Source: Winogradskyella pelagia
Lineage (GTDB): Bacteria; Bacteroidota; Bacteroidia; Flavobacteriales; Flavobacteriaceae
DNA: 64,000 nucleotides
Direction: 5' to 3'
NCBI RefSeq assembly: GCF_017581965.1
Contig: NZ_JAGEVF010000009.1
Location: 62,001-126,000 of the forward strand
Part shown: positions 44,493 to 53,600 of the stretch, one piece after another
Layout of the letters: each line of letters starts with the position of its first letter
How positions within the stretch are numbered: position 1 is the stretch's first letter
Translations under genes and position numbers: made by a program
Notes under the pieces: generated by a model
What the model was told of the DNA's origin: nothing
The model's database searches: none
The model's input: the letters and a program-made list of their open reading frames with translations, nothing else

Positions 44493-45842
44493 TTTTCGTT
44501 TTTTATTACGGCGATTAAAATTTTTGTCGCCCTTGGTTTTGGGTTTTTTATACTTCTGCCCAATGGTTCTTTTGTAAGAACCACCTTGGTTTGTTTTCTT
44601 ATTTTTTGCCTTTTTTTCGTGAAATGCAGGACCAACGTTCTCTTGAAACTGCTTTGTTGGATTGTAAGGCTCATTTAATTGAGGAAGTTCTTCTGGTGCT
44701 AACGCTTTAGAAATAACGACAGGCTCAGGAAGGTCAATCAGCACTATTTGTTGTTGCATTAAATCTTCTATCGCTGTTTTGGCGTCTTGCTCTTTGTCTG
44801 TACTAAATAATATGGATTGCCCCGTTTTTTCAGCACGACCGGTACGGCCTATCCTATGCATATAATTTTCAGGATATTCTGGAGTATCAAAATTGATAAC
44901 ATGCGATATATCATCAATATCTAGACCTCTAGCCATAACATCTGTGGCAACCAAGACTCTATGTTCTCCCTGTTCAAAATTTTCAATACTTCTTAAACGG
45001 TAGTTCTGAGTTTTGTTGGAGTGAATAACGCAAACCTCATTGGTGTATTCATCATTTAACATCTCAAATAAACGATCAGCAATTTTCTTATAACCTACAA
45101 AAACGAGTACCTTATTATAGTCTTTTTTGTCATTCAACAAATGAATCAGAAGATTTACCTTGGTATAAAAATTCGGTACATTGAAACTCACCTGTTCAAT
45201 ATTATCTAATGGTGTACCAGAGACAGCTACAGATATTCGTTGTGGATTTATAAAAAAGTCAGATATCAAAGTGTCAACATCAGAGGTCATCGTTGCAGAA
45301 AACATTATATTCTGCCTTTGTTCTGGCAGAATATCAAAAATATTCATCAACTGATGCCTAAAACCTAAGTCTAGCATAATATCAACTTCATCTATCACTA
45401 GTTTTTGGATAGATTTAAGCTGAAGCACTCTACTAACAGCTAGGTCATAGAGTCTACCTGGGGTAGCTACCAAAATATCTAAACCTTGAGCAATGGCTTG
45501 CTTTTGGGTATTAATATTGGTGCCACCATAAACGCCAAGGACTCTATTGTTAATGTATTTCGAAAACTTTTCAATCTCGTTAACTACTTGCACAACAAGT
45601 TCTCTGGTCGGTACAATGATCAGAACTCTCGGATTCTCTTGCCTTGAGTATGTTAGGTCCCTTAAAATGGGTAACATATAGGCAAATGTTTTTCCCGTTC
45701 CGGTTTGAGCAATTCCTACCACATCTTTACCAGACGCTATTGGGCTAAAAGCCTTCACCTGAATAGGGGTTGGCACTTTAAAGCCTAAATCGTCTATAGC
45801 ATTATATAAGGGCGTTTTTAAATTTAAATCTTGAAAGGTCAT
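44490..45842 (-). CDS. DEAD-box-family RNA helicase with a DEVD motif II
   Basis: An ATP-dependent RNA helicase of 450 residues, RhlE-like. Q motif and motif I (AQTGTGKT, residues 45-52), PTRELVVQV, ATPGR (126-130), motif III SAT, and motif VI HRIGRTGRAEKTG are all present. Motif II reads DEVD (151-154) instead of DEAD, conserving both acidic metal-binding residues. The C-terminal tail from about 400 is Lys/Gly/Asn-rich (KKNKKTNQGGSYKR) and probably binds RNA, as in cold-adapted ribosome-assembly helicases. It is divergent from pabB, each with its own -7 element. Confidence 0.93.
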   Translation of the reverse strand: MTFQDLNLKTPLYNAIDDLGFKVPTPIQVKAFSPIASGKDVVGIAQTGTGKTFAYMLPILRDLTYSRQENPRVLIIVPTRELVVQVVNEIEKFSKYINNRVLGVYGGTNINTQKQAIAQGLDILVATPGRLYDLAVSRVLQLKSIQKLVIDEVDIMLDLGFRHQLMNIFDILPEQRQNIMFSATMTSDVDTLISDFFINPQRISVAVSGTPLDNIEQVSFNVPNFYTKVNLLIHLLNDKKDYNKVLVFVGYKKIADRLFEMLNDEYTNEVCVIHSNKTQNYRLRSIENFEQGEHRVLVATDVMARGLDIDDISHVINFDTPEYPENYMHRIGRTGRAEKTGQSILFSTDKEQDAKTAIEDLMQQQIVLIDLPEPVVISKALAPEELPQLNEPYNPTKQFQENVGPAFHEKKAKNKKTNQGGSYKRTIGQKYKKPKTKGDKNFNRRNKKRK

Positions 45843-45861
45843 ATACTTGGCTTACCTGAGG

Positions 45862-45869
45862 CAAAGATA
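45862..45869 (-). promoter_or_regulatory. -7 promoter element of the RNA helicase gene
   Basis: The minus strand reads TATCTTTG, an exact TAnnTTTG match, 19 bases upstream of the helicase ATG. Confidence 0.48.
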
Positions 45870-45932
45870 AACTTTAAACTATACCAATGTCTGCATATTT
45901 AAGAGACTCTAAAAAGACTTTTATTTCAAGTT

Positions 45933-45940
45933 TAATTTTG
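45933..45940 (+). promoter_or_regulatory. -7 promoter element of pabB
   Basis: TAATTTTG matches TAnnTTTG, 26 bases before the TTG start at 45967. Confidence 0.45.
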
Positions 45941-45966
45941 AGTACTTTGCAGTAATTATTTGTCCA

Positions 45967-47268
45967 TTGCGAACAACCAAAACTTATCACATTTCAAATT
46001 CTGAAAAATTAAAACAACAGCTTTTAATTTGGAGCCAAAAGTTTGAAGATATCGTTTGGTTAGACTCTAACAACCACCATTCCCAATATCAAAATTACGA
46101 TGCGGTTTTAGCAGTAGATGCATTCACTTCTATCAAAACGGATTATTATGAGGCCTTTGAAAAATTACATCAATATCAGAACTCTGTAAAAGACTGGATT
46201 TTTGGATATTTAACCTATGATTTAAAGAATGATATTGAGGATTTAACCTCACAGAATTTTGATGGTATTGGTTTTGCGGATTTATATTTTTTTCAACCCA
46301 AGAAGTTGATTTTTTTAAAGCAAGACAGATTAGAATTCCAGTATTTAAAGATGGTTGATGAAGAAATTGAAAAAGACCTAGAGGCATTAAAAGACGTTGA
46401 TATAAACGCTGAATATACAACAGACCAAAATACGGAACCCATTAAAATCAAACTCAGAATCCATAAAGACGAGTATTTTGAAAAGGTGGAAACTATGTTA
46501 AGACATATTCATCGCGGTGATATTTATGAAGCTAATTTTTGCCAAGAATTTTATGCAGAAGATGTACAGCTCAATCCGGTTGAAACCTTTCAAAAGTTAA
46601 ATACCATTTCTAAACCACCTTTTGCAACATTTCTTAAGTTTGAGGATAAGTATCTCTTGTCTGCCTCACCTGAACGTTATCTTAAAAAATCAGGAACTAA
46701 AATAATCTCACAACCTATAAAAGGAACAGCAAAACGCTCAGAGGTTAAGAAAGAGGATGAAAAACTGATTTTAGATTTACAAAATGATGAAAAAGAGCGC
46801 AGTGAAAATATTATGATTGTAGATTTAGTGCGCAATGACCTGTCACATACGGCAACTAAGGGAAGTGTAAAAGTAGAGGAGTTGTGTAAGGTTTATTCTT
46901 TCCTTCAGGTACACCAAATGATTTCAACTATAGTATCGCAAGTTGATATGGCTACCAGTCCTGTGGAAATTATTAAAACGTCTTTTCCTATGGGCAGTAT
47001 GACAGGTGCACCAAAAATATCTGCTATGCAGATCATTGAAAAATTGGAAGAAACAAAGCGTGGTTTGTATTCTGGAGCAGTTGGTTATTTCACTCCTAAT
47101 GGTGATTTTGATTTTAATGTAGTCATTAGAAGTATATTGTATAACAGTTGTAAATCGTATGTGTCTTATTCTGTAGGAAGCGCCATAATAGCTAAAAGCA
47201 TTCCTCTTAATGAATACGAGGAATGCTTGATAAAAGCTAAAGCTATGAGAGATGTGCTAGAAAACTAA
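45967..47268 (+). CDS. pabB: Aminodeoxychorismate synthase component I
   Basis: A chorismate-using enzyme of 433 residues that forms 4-amino-4-deoxychorismate for folate. The C-terminal chorismate-binding domain has IHRGDIYEANFCQEF, LSASPERYLKKSGTKIISQPIKGTAKR with the conserved PIKGT, VDLVRNDLS, and the closing GSMTGAPKISAMQIIE. I favour PabB over TrpE from the PIKGT block and the absence of trp genes; the distinction is not certain. The start is TTG (MRTTKTYHISN). It is not next to pabA. Confidence 0.88.
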   Translation: MRTTKTYHISNSEKLKQQLLIWSQKFEDIVWLDSNNHHSQYQNYDAVLAVDAFTSIKTDYYEAFEKLHQYQNSVKDWIFGYLTYDLKNDIEDLTSQNFDGIGFADLYFFQPKKLIFLKQDRLEFQYLKMVDEEIEKDLEALKDVDINAEYTTDQNTEPIKIKLRIHKDEYFEKVETMLRHIHRGDIYEANFCQEFYAEDVQLNPVETFQKLNTISKPPFATFLKFEDKYLLSASPERYLKKSGTKIISQPIKGTAKRSEVKKEDEKLILDLQNDEKERSENIMIVDLVRNDLSHTATKGSVKVEELCKVYSFLQVHQMISTIVSQVDMATSPVEIIKTSFPMGSMTGAPKISAMQIIEKLEETKRGLYSGAVGYFTPNGDFDFNVVIRSILYNSCKSYVSYSVGSAIIAKSIPLNEYEECLIKAKAMRDVLEN

Positions 47269-47293
47269 CACATTTTATGTATTACAGTATTGA

Positions 47294-47983
47294 TTATTCA
47301 AGATGAGTTCTAAAACTTTTCTTAACCTTATCAAAAATCAATTCTACCCTTGAAGTTTCAATCTTTTTAATTGTAGCAATTTCGTTAAAGTCGAGGTTCC
47401 CAAAAATATAAAGGTCAATAATATTAGAGATATTAACTGGTAACCAACTATAGAAACGACCGAATACTTTTGGCGATTCTGTCATTGACAAGTCTTCAAG
47501 TTCAAAGGCTTTGAGAATGGAGGTTTCCTTATCCTCGTAGAGATACAAATGATTATTATGGTCTTGGTTGTAGGAGATATCACTTAATTCGGTATTAAGG
47601 ATTAAATCTAAATCAGCATCAATAGTATAATCCTCACCAAGGCGAGATAATTCGTCTTTTAGTATAGAATCTGTACTTATGGTCTTTTTGTGAAAGGCCT
47701 CTTTCTTAAACAACTCGTTCATGTAATTGTCTACAAGCTTAAATAGCTCTAGTTTAACGGCCATGCGCTCTGCCTCGATATTAAAACCTTTGCTGTACAA
47801 CTCAATGATACAATCATCAATAATACCATTTGAAGAATACATGTTCTTAGGCAAAATTCCTGTTGTTTCAGCAATGTATATACGGTGCTTTACATAAGGA
47901 TGTAAATGCTGTACCACTGAAAGTACTTTTTTGTCAAATGCAGTTTGCGCGGTTTTCGAAGATATTTCTTTTAGAGAGCTCAT
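47294..47983 (-). CDS. Sigma-70-like regulatory protein
   Basis: I start at the ATG at 47983 (MSSLKEISSKTAQTAFDKK), giving 229 residues; a reading 60 bases longer has a non-conserved leader. The N-terminal part (VLSVVQHLHPYVKHRIYIAETTGILP, NGIIDDCIIELYSKGF) resembles sigma region 2. The end (NIIDLYIFGNLDFNEIATIKKIETSRVELIFDKVKKSF) resembles a region 4 HTH. A long acidic linker separates them. It is an unusual ECF-like protein or a former sigma factor. It is divergent from tilS across a 14-bp palindrome. Confidence 0.65.
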   Translation of the reverse strand: MSSLKEISSKTAQTAFDKKVLSVVQHLHPYVKHRIYIAETTGILPKNMYSSNGIIDDCIIELYSKGFNIEAERMAVKLELFKLVDNYMNELFKKEAFHKKTISTDSILKDELSRLGEDYTIDADLDLILNTELSDISYNQDHNNHLYLYEDKETSILKAFELEDLSMTESPKVFGRFYSWLPVNISNIIDLYIFGNLDFNEIATIKKIETSRVELIFDKVKKSFRTHLE

Positions 47984-48036
47984 AACCTTAAATTTTAATG
48001 TTCCATTAAAGCTATTAAGAACCATTGGTTTTTTAT

Positions 48037-48050
48037 ATGACAATTGTCAT
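48037..48050. promoter_or_regulatory. 14-bp perfect palindrome between the sigma-like gene and tilS
   Basis: ATGACAATTGTCAT is fully self-complementary. It lies 54 bases from the sigma-like start and 51 from the tilS start, well placed to control both divergent genes. Confidence 0.38.
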
Positions 48051-48100
48051 TTTTAGAACCTGTAGCAATAAGAACATACGCATTATTGTATCTTTATAGC

Positions 48101-49417
48101 ATGCAAGAAGCTTTTAAAGATTTTATTAATGGCCCCTTCTTTTTTATGAAGGAAAAAAAACTGTTGATAGCTATTTCTGGTGGAGTAGATAGTGTGGTTT
48201 TAGCATGGTTATGTCATAGATTAAAATTAGAATTTAGTCTCGCGCATTGTAATTTTAATTTAAGAGAAGAAGAAAGCAATGCAGATGAAGAATTTGTAAT
48301 ACAATTAGCTAACACGCTAGACGTAGAAGTATTTGTACAAAATTTTGACACTAAGGCTTATGTAGACTCCAATAAATGCTCCATCCAAATGGCAGCAAGG
48401 GAATTGCGCTATGATTGGCTTCAAGAATTAGCTGGGCAATTGAATTACGACTATATTTTAACAGCCCATCACGCAGATGATAATTTAGAGACCTTTTTAA
48501 TCAATTTCACTCGTGGTACAGGGCTAAATGGATTAACCGGAATTCCTATTGTCAATGAAAATATAGTAAGGCCGTTACTATACTTTTCTAGAGAAGAAAT
48601 TTTAAACTATGCGCAATCGCAACATATTGAATGGCGTGAAGATAGTAGTAATTCTGGTCGAAAATATTTAAGAAATAAATTACGGCATGAGGTTGTCCCA
48701 GTCCTAAAATCTATTAATCCACAGTTGCTGGATATTTTTCAAGACACCATTAATCACCTTAATGACACCGCAGATATCGTAGAAGAAAGTCTTAACGCCG
48801 TGGCGAAACGTGCGATCACGTCAATTGATGAAGGTGGAATCACTTATAAGATTTCAGAATTTAAGAAGGTTAATAATCCGAAAGCATATCTGTTTGAGAT
48901 GTTTAAAGAATTCGGTTTTACGTCATGGCGAGATATAGTTAACCTTTTGGATGCAGAAACAGGTAAGTACGTTTCTTCAAACACACACCAACTTATTAAA
49001 CACCGTGAGTTTTTAATACTGTCTGACATTTCTCATTCTGAGCGCAGCCATGAATCTATTCAAATTTCTTCGGAAGATAAAATGGTCCAAACACCAATTG
49101 GAAAACTCATTTTTAAAGTGGTTAATCATGTTTCTGAAAAGTCAAAAAACACCATTTACATCGACCAAGATAAACTTAACTTTCCAATAGAATTCCGATT
49201 ATGGCAAAAAGGAGAGGTGTTTCAGCCATTAGGAATGACAGGTAAGAAGAAAGTGAGCAAGTTTTTAAAAGACGAAAAATTGTCACCTTTTGAAAAAGAA
49301 CATACTTGGGTGCTATGCTCTGATGATAACATCGTTTGGGTTATTGGTAAACGGGCCGATGACCGATTTAAAATTACTGAACAAACAAAATCTATTTTAA
49401 AAATTTCAATGACTTGA
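48101..49417 (+). CDS. tilS: tRNA(Ile)-lysidine synthase
   Basis: TilS adds lysine to C34 of the AUA-reading tRNA(Ile), an essential modification. I start at the ATG at 48101 (MQEAFKDFI); an in-frame upstream codon gives a leader that overlaps the palindromic operator. The 438-residue protein has the ATP-binding PP-loop SGGVDS (26-31), the [13 protein letters not shown] block, and [28 protein letters not shown]. The C-terminal tRNA-recognition domains include [24 protein letters not shown]. It overlaps ade by four bases. Confidence 0.96.
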   Translation: MQEAFKDFINGPFFFMKEKKLLIAISGGVDSVVLAWLCHRLKLEFSLAHCNFNLREEESNADEEFVIQLANTLDVEVFVQNFDTKAYVDSNKCSIQMAARELRYDWLQELAGQLNYDYILTAHHADDNLETFLINFTRGTGLNGLTGIPIVNENIVRPLLYFSREEILNYAQSQHIEWREDSSNSGRKYLRNKLRHEVVPVLKSINPQLLDIFQDTINHLNDTADIVEESLNAVAKRAITSIDEGGITYKISEFKKVNNPKAYLFEMFKEFGFTSWRDIVNLLDAETGKYVSSNTHQLIKHREFLILSDISHSERSHESIQISSEDKMVQTPIGKLIFKVVNHVSEKSKNTIYIDQDKLNFPIEFRLWQKGEVFQPLGMTGKKKVSKFLKDEKLSPFEKEHTWVLCSDDNIVWVIGKRADDRFKITEQTKSILKISMT

Positions 49418-51036
49418 TTTTAAAGGGAAACATAGTAGATGTTATTAACCAGCGTATTTTCAAAGGTGAAATCGCTATTGAAAATGGTATAATAAAATCT
49501 ATTGAAGAAAAACACTGTCCAGAAAACCACTACATCTTGCCTGGTTTTATAGATGCACATATTCATATTGAAAGTTCCATGTTAGTCCCATCGGAATTTG
49601 CAAAAGTAGCCGTAACACATGGCACGGTAGCAACGGTTTCAGACCCTCACGAAATAGCCAATGTACTTGGACTAAAGGGAGTTGAATTTATGATTGAAAA
49701 CGCAAAACAAACCCCTTTTAAATTTAATTTTGGAGCACCCTCTTGTGTTCCTGCTACTTCGTTTGAAACTTCTGGAGCAACCATAGATGCCAGTGGAATT
49801 AAATCCCTAATGTCAAATCCAGATATTAAGTATTTGGCAGAGGTGATGAATTACCCTGGAGTTATCAATAATGATGTGGACGTGCTTAAAAAACTAGAAT
49901 GGGCCAAGCATTTTAATAAACCCATAGATGGCCATGCACCGGGTTTACGAGGCGATGACCTGACTAAGTATATTAATGCTGGAATTTCTACGGATCACGA
50001 ATGTTTTACTTATGAAGAAGCACTAGAAAAACTTGAAAAAGGGATGAAAGTGCTCATTAGAGAGGGTAGTGCGGCCAAGAATTTTGAGGCCCTCATCGAT
50101 TTGCTCCCAGAATATTATGAAGACATGATGTTTTGTAGTGATGACAAACATCCAGATGATTTGCTATTAGGTCATATCAATCAATTATGTACTAGAGCAG
50201 TAGCTAAGAAAATTGACCTATTTAAAGTGTTGCAAGCCGCTTGTGTGAACCCAGTTAAGCATTACGACTTAGACGTTGGTTTACTTCGGGTTGGTGATAA
50301 TGCCGATTGTATTGTGGTTGAGGATTTACAATCATTTAAAGTCCTAAAAACTATAATTGATGGCGAAGTGGTTTTTGAAGATGAAATATCTAAAATTAAT
50401 CATGTCAAATTTGAAAATTTGAACAATTTCAATACACTTCCAAAAAACGTTGAAGAGTTTAGACTGAATTCAAGTTCAGAAACTATTCGAGTGATTGAAT
50501 GTTTAGATGGTGAACTTATTACTAATGAACTTATAGAGAAGGCAACGGAGAATAATGGAAACCTGATATCTAATACTAAAACCGATATCTTAAAAATGGC
50601 TTTGGTCAACCGTTATGAAAATGTAAGTCCAGCTATTGCCTTTATAAAAAACTTCAATCTAAAGGAGGGTGCTATCGCCTCTTCTGTTGGACATGATTCT
50701 CATAATATTATAGCTGTGGGCGTTTCTGATGCAGCCATTTGTAAAGCGGTAAACCTTATTATAGAAGAAAAAGGAGGCATATGTGCAGTTACAGAAACGA
50801 AATCGGAAATTTTACCCTTACCAGTTGCGGGCATTATGAGTGACCAAAATGCGGAGACCATAGGCATGCAGTATGCAGATTTAGACGCTATGGCAAAGAC
50901 TATGGGAAGTACCCTCACAGCACCATTTATGAGTTTGTCATTTATGGCACTTCTGGTTATTCCATCCTTAAAGTTGAGTGATAAAGGTTTATTTGATGGT
51001 AATAGTTTTTCATTCACTAAAGTAGAGGTGAACTAA
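49414..51036 (+). CDS. ade: Adenine deaminase
   Basis: An amidohydrolase-superfamily metalloenzyme that converts adenine to hypoxanthine. The 540 residues show the family's [14 protein letters not shown] metal site, [38 protein letters not shown] and [12 protein letters not shown], with the C-terminal [11 protein letters not shown] and [10 protein letters not shown]. The start is TTG overlapping the tilS stop codon (TTGA), giving [10 protein letters not shown], which aligns with normal N-termini. It complements deoD and deoC at the left end of the window in purine salvage. Confidence 0.96.
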   Translation: MILKGNIVDVINQRIFKGEIAIENGIIKSIEEKHCPENHYILPGFIDAHIHIESSMLVPSEFAKVAVTHGTVATVSDPHEIANVLGLKGVEFMIENAKQTPFKFNFGAPSCVPATSFETSGATIDASGIKSLMSNPDIKYLAEVMNYPGVINNDVDVLKKLEWAKHFNKPIDGHAPGLRGDDLTKYINAGISTDHECFTYEEALEKLEKGMKVLIREGSAAKNFEALIDLLPEYYEDMMFCSDDKHPDDLLLGHINQLCTRAVAKKIDLFKVLQAACVNPVKHYDLDVGLLRVGDNADCIVVEDLQSFKVLKTIIDGEVVFEDEISKINHVKFENLNNFNTLPKNVEEFRLNSSSETIRVIECLDGELITNELIEKATENNGNLISNTKTDILKMALVNRYENVSPAIAFIKNFNLKEGAIASSVGHDSHNIIAVGVSDAAICKAVNLIIEEKGGICAVTETKSEILPLPVAGIMSDQNAETIGMQYADLDAMAKTMGSTLTAPFMSLSFMALLVIPSLKLSDKGLFDGNSFSFTKVEVN

Positions 51037-51074
51037 ACTACTTTATATTATTTTTAACCCTAAAAATATGTGTT

Positions 51075-52031
51075 GTGCCAATTATTGAATCTGAATATAA
51101 ACCGCCTTTTTGGGCAAAGAAAAGCTTTGTATCTACTGTTTTTTCTGGTTTAGCAAGGCAGGTAAAAGGTGTTGAGCAATCTCGTGAACGAATTGATTTA
51201 CCCGATGGTGACTTTTTGGATTTAGATTGGAGTTTAAGTACAGCAAAATCTCGAAAAGTAATTATTCTGCTTCATGGGCTAGAAGGCAATGCGCAACGTC
51301 CTTATATCACAGGCTCTGCAAAACTATTCAACGATAATGGTATTGATGCTTGTGCTGTGAATTTTAGAGGTTGTAGTGGTGAATCAAATCGTTTGTATCG
51401 CAGTTACCACTCTGGTGCCACAGAAGATTTAGAGGCTGTCGTTACTCATATTCTGTCTAAAAACCAGTACGAAGATATCTATATTAAGGGTATTAGTCTT
51501 GGGGCTAACATGGCCCTAAAGTATGCTGGCGAGCGTAATGATGTACCAACTGAACTTAAAGGAATCGTAGCCGTTTCAACACCTTGCGATTTAAGAGGGT
51601 CTTGCGGCGAATTACTCAGTTTAAAGAATAAACACTACGCGATTCGGTTTTTAGACCATTTAAAGAAAAAGCTTAAACCTAAATTAAACCAATTTCCCGA
51701 CAGGTTAACGATTAACGACTACAACGCTATAAGGAGCCTTATTGATTTTGACCATATTTACACCGCAAGGGCTCATGGTTTTACAGATGCTTATGACTAT
51801 TATGCTAAGGCGAGTTGTTTACAATTTTTACCAAACATTAAGATTTCGTCGCTTATAATCAATGCATTAAACGACTCCTTTTTATCAGCTGAATGTTACC
51901 CAGTTAAAGAAGCAAAGCACAATGCTAAATTGTATTTAGAAATGCCAAAATATGGAGGACATGTTGGTTTTGTTGATAAAGGGAATATCTATTATAATGA
52001 ACGAAGAGCGCTGGAGTTTGTAAATAAATAG
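51075..52031 (+). CDS. YheT-like alpha/beta hydrolase
   Basis: A 318-residue alpha/beta-fold hydrolase of the YheT/ABHD1-like family. The oxyanion-side motif is ILLHGLEGNAQRPYITG, the nucleophile elbow is GISLGANMALKY (Ser in GISLG), and the catalytic His is in GGHVGFV near the C-terminus; an Asp lies in ALNDSF. The start is GTG (MPIIESEY). The substrate is unknown. It follows ade by 38 bases and precedes YifB by 30, in an apparent tilS-ade-YheT-YifB run. Confidence 0.9.
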   Translation: MPIIESEYKPPFWAKKSFVSTVFSGLARQVKGVEQSRERIDLPDGDFLDLDWSLSTAKSRKVIILLHGLEGNAQRPYITGSAKLFNDNGIDACAVNFRGCSGESNRLYRSYHSGATEDLEAVVTHILSKNQYEDIYIKGISLGANMALKYAGERNDVPTELKGIVAVSTPCDLRGSCGELLSLKNKHYAIRFLDHLKKKLKPKLNQFPDRLTINDYNAIRSLIDFDHIYTARAHGFTDAYDYYAKASCLQFLPNIKISSLIINALNDSFLSAECYPVKEAKHNAKLYLEMPKYGGHVGFVDKGNIYYNERRALEFVNK

Positions 52032-52061
52032 AAATTTGTAGATTTAGGTAAACAAAAATAG

Positions 52062-53600
52062 ATGCTTAAAAAAGTATATGGTAGTGCTGTATTTGGTGTT
52101 GAGGCCACAACGATTACTGTTGAGGTCAATGTAGATTCTGGCATTGGCTATCATTTAGTAGGTTTACCAGATAATGCCATAAAGGAAAGTAATTATCGCA
52201 TTGCTGCTGCACTTCAAAACAACGGTTATCGCATTCCCGGAAAAAAGATTACCATAAACATGGCACCTGCTGATTTACGTAAGGAAGGTTCTGCTTACGA
52301 CTTAACATTGGCTGTTGGAATCCTGACCGCGTCAAATCAGATAAAGGCAGAAAACTTAGAAGATTATCTTATTATGGGAGAACTTTCCCTCGATGGTAGT
52401 TTACAGCCTATAAAAGGTGCTTTGCCTATTGCTGTTAAAGCAAGAGAAGAAGGTTTTAAAGGGTTTATCCTGCCCATGCAAAACGCGAAGGAAGCTGCTA
52501 TTGTAAACGACCTGGATGTCTATGGCGTAGAGAATATCAAACAGGTCATCAATCATTTTGATAAAAATGAGCCTATTGAAAAGGTAGTTATCAATACACG
52601 TGAAGAGTTTTATAAAAATCTCGATTTCCCAGAGTTCGATTTTGCAGACGTAAAAGGGCAGGAGAGTATTAAACGTTGCATGGAAATTGCCGCAGCAGGT
52701 GGTCACAATATTATACTCATTGGTCCTCCAGGCTCAGGAAAAACAATGTTGGCTAAGCGCTTACCCAGTATTTTGCCACCTATGACGCTTCACGAGGCGT
52801 TGGAAACTACAAAAATACATTCGGTTGTTGGCAGGGTAAAAGCCCATGCCGGATTGATGGCGCAGAGACCATTCAGAAGCCCTCATCACACGATTTCAAA
52901 TGTAGCCCTCGTTGGTGGCGGAAGTTACCCACAACCCGGAGAGATTTCCCTATCACATAACGGCGTTTTATTTTTGGACGAACTCCCCGAATTTAAGCGG
53001 GAAGTTTTGGAGGTGATGCGCCAGCCCTTAGAGGACCGCGAAGTGACCATTTCTAGGGCAAAGTTTACAGTAACCTACCCATCGTCTTTTATGTTGGTAG
53101 CCAGTATGAATCCAAGTCCTGGCGGCTATTTTAATGATCCAGATGCTCCAGTGACATCATCACCAGCTGAAATGCAACGCTATTTAAGTAAAATTTCTGG
53201 CCCCTTATTAGATCGTATCGATATCCATATAGAAGTCACACCTGTTCCTTTTGAAAAATTGTCAGACGATAGAAAAGGAGAATCTTCTGTTGATATTAGA
53301 AAGCGTGTGACTAAGGCCAGAGAAACCCAAACTGAACGTTTTAAGGATTTAGAAAATGTGCATTACAACGCCCAAATGAATACCAAACAGATTAGGTCAT
53401 ACTGCAAATTGGATGACGCATCACTTCAACTTTTAAAATCGGCTATGGAACGCTTGAATTTATCAGCAAGAGCATACGATAGAATCTTAAAAGTTGCCAG
53501 AACTATAGCAGATTTAGAAGGTTCGGACTCTGTCAATGGCAATCATATCAGTGAAGCTATACAGTATCGTAGTTTGGATAGAGAAGGGTGGTTGGGTTAA
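52062..53600 (+). CDS. yifB: YifB-family Mg-chelatase-like AAA+ ATPase (ComM type)
   Basis: A 512-residue AAA+ ATPase of the YifB/ComM family. In competent bacteria ComM is a hexameric branch-migration helicase in natural transformation. The N-terminal domain (VEVNVDSGIGYHLVGLPDNAIKES) is a lid-like ribosomal-S5 fold. The ATPase core has Walker A GPPGSGKTM, FRSPHHTISNVALVGGG, Walker B LFLDELPEFKREVLE, and MNPSPGGYFND. The C-terminal Mg_chelatase_C region includes LSARAYDRILKVARTIADL. It ends overlapping the convergent TPR gene by four bases. Confidence 0.94.
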   Translation: MLKKVYGSAVFGVEATTITVEVNVDSGIGYHLVGLPDNAIKESNYRIAAALQNNGYRIPGKKITINMAPADLRKEGSAYDLTLAVGILTASNQIKAENLEDYLIMGELSLDGSLQPIKGALPIAVKAREEGFKGFILPMQNAKEAAIVNDLDVYGVENIKQVINHFDKNEPIEKVVINTREEFYKNLDFPEFDFADVKGQESIKRCMEIAAAGGHNIILIGPPGSGKTMLAKRLPSILPPMTLHEALETTKIHSVVGRVKAHAGLMAQRPFRSPHHTISNVALVGGGSYPQPGEISLSHNGVLFLDELPEFKREVLEVMRQPLEDREVTISRAKFTVTYPSSFMLVASMNPSPGGYFNDPDAPVTSSPAEMQRYLSKISGPLLDRIDIHIEVTPVPFEKLSDDRKGESSVDIRKRVTKARETQTERFKDLENVHYNAQMNTKQIRSYCKLDDASLQLLKSAMERLNLSARAYDRILKVARTIADLEGSDSVNGNHISEAIQYRSLDREGWLG

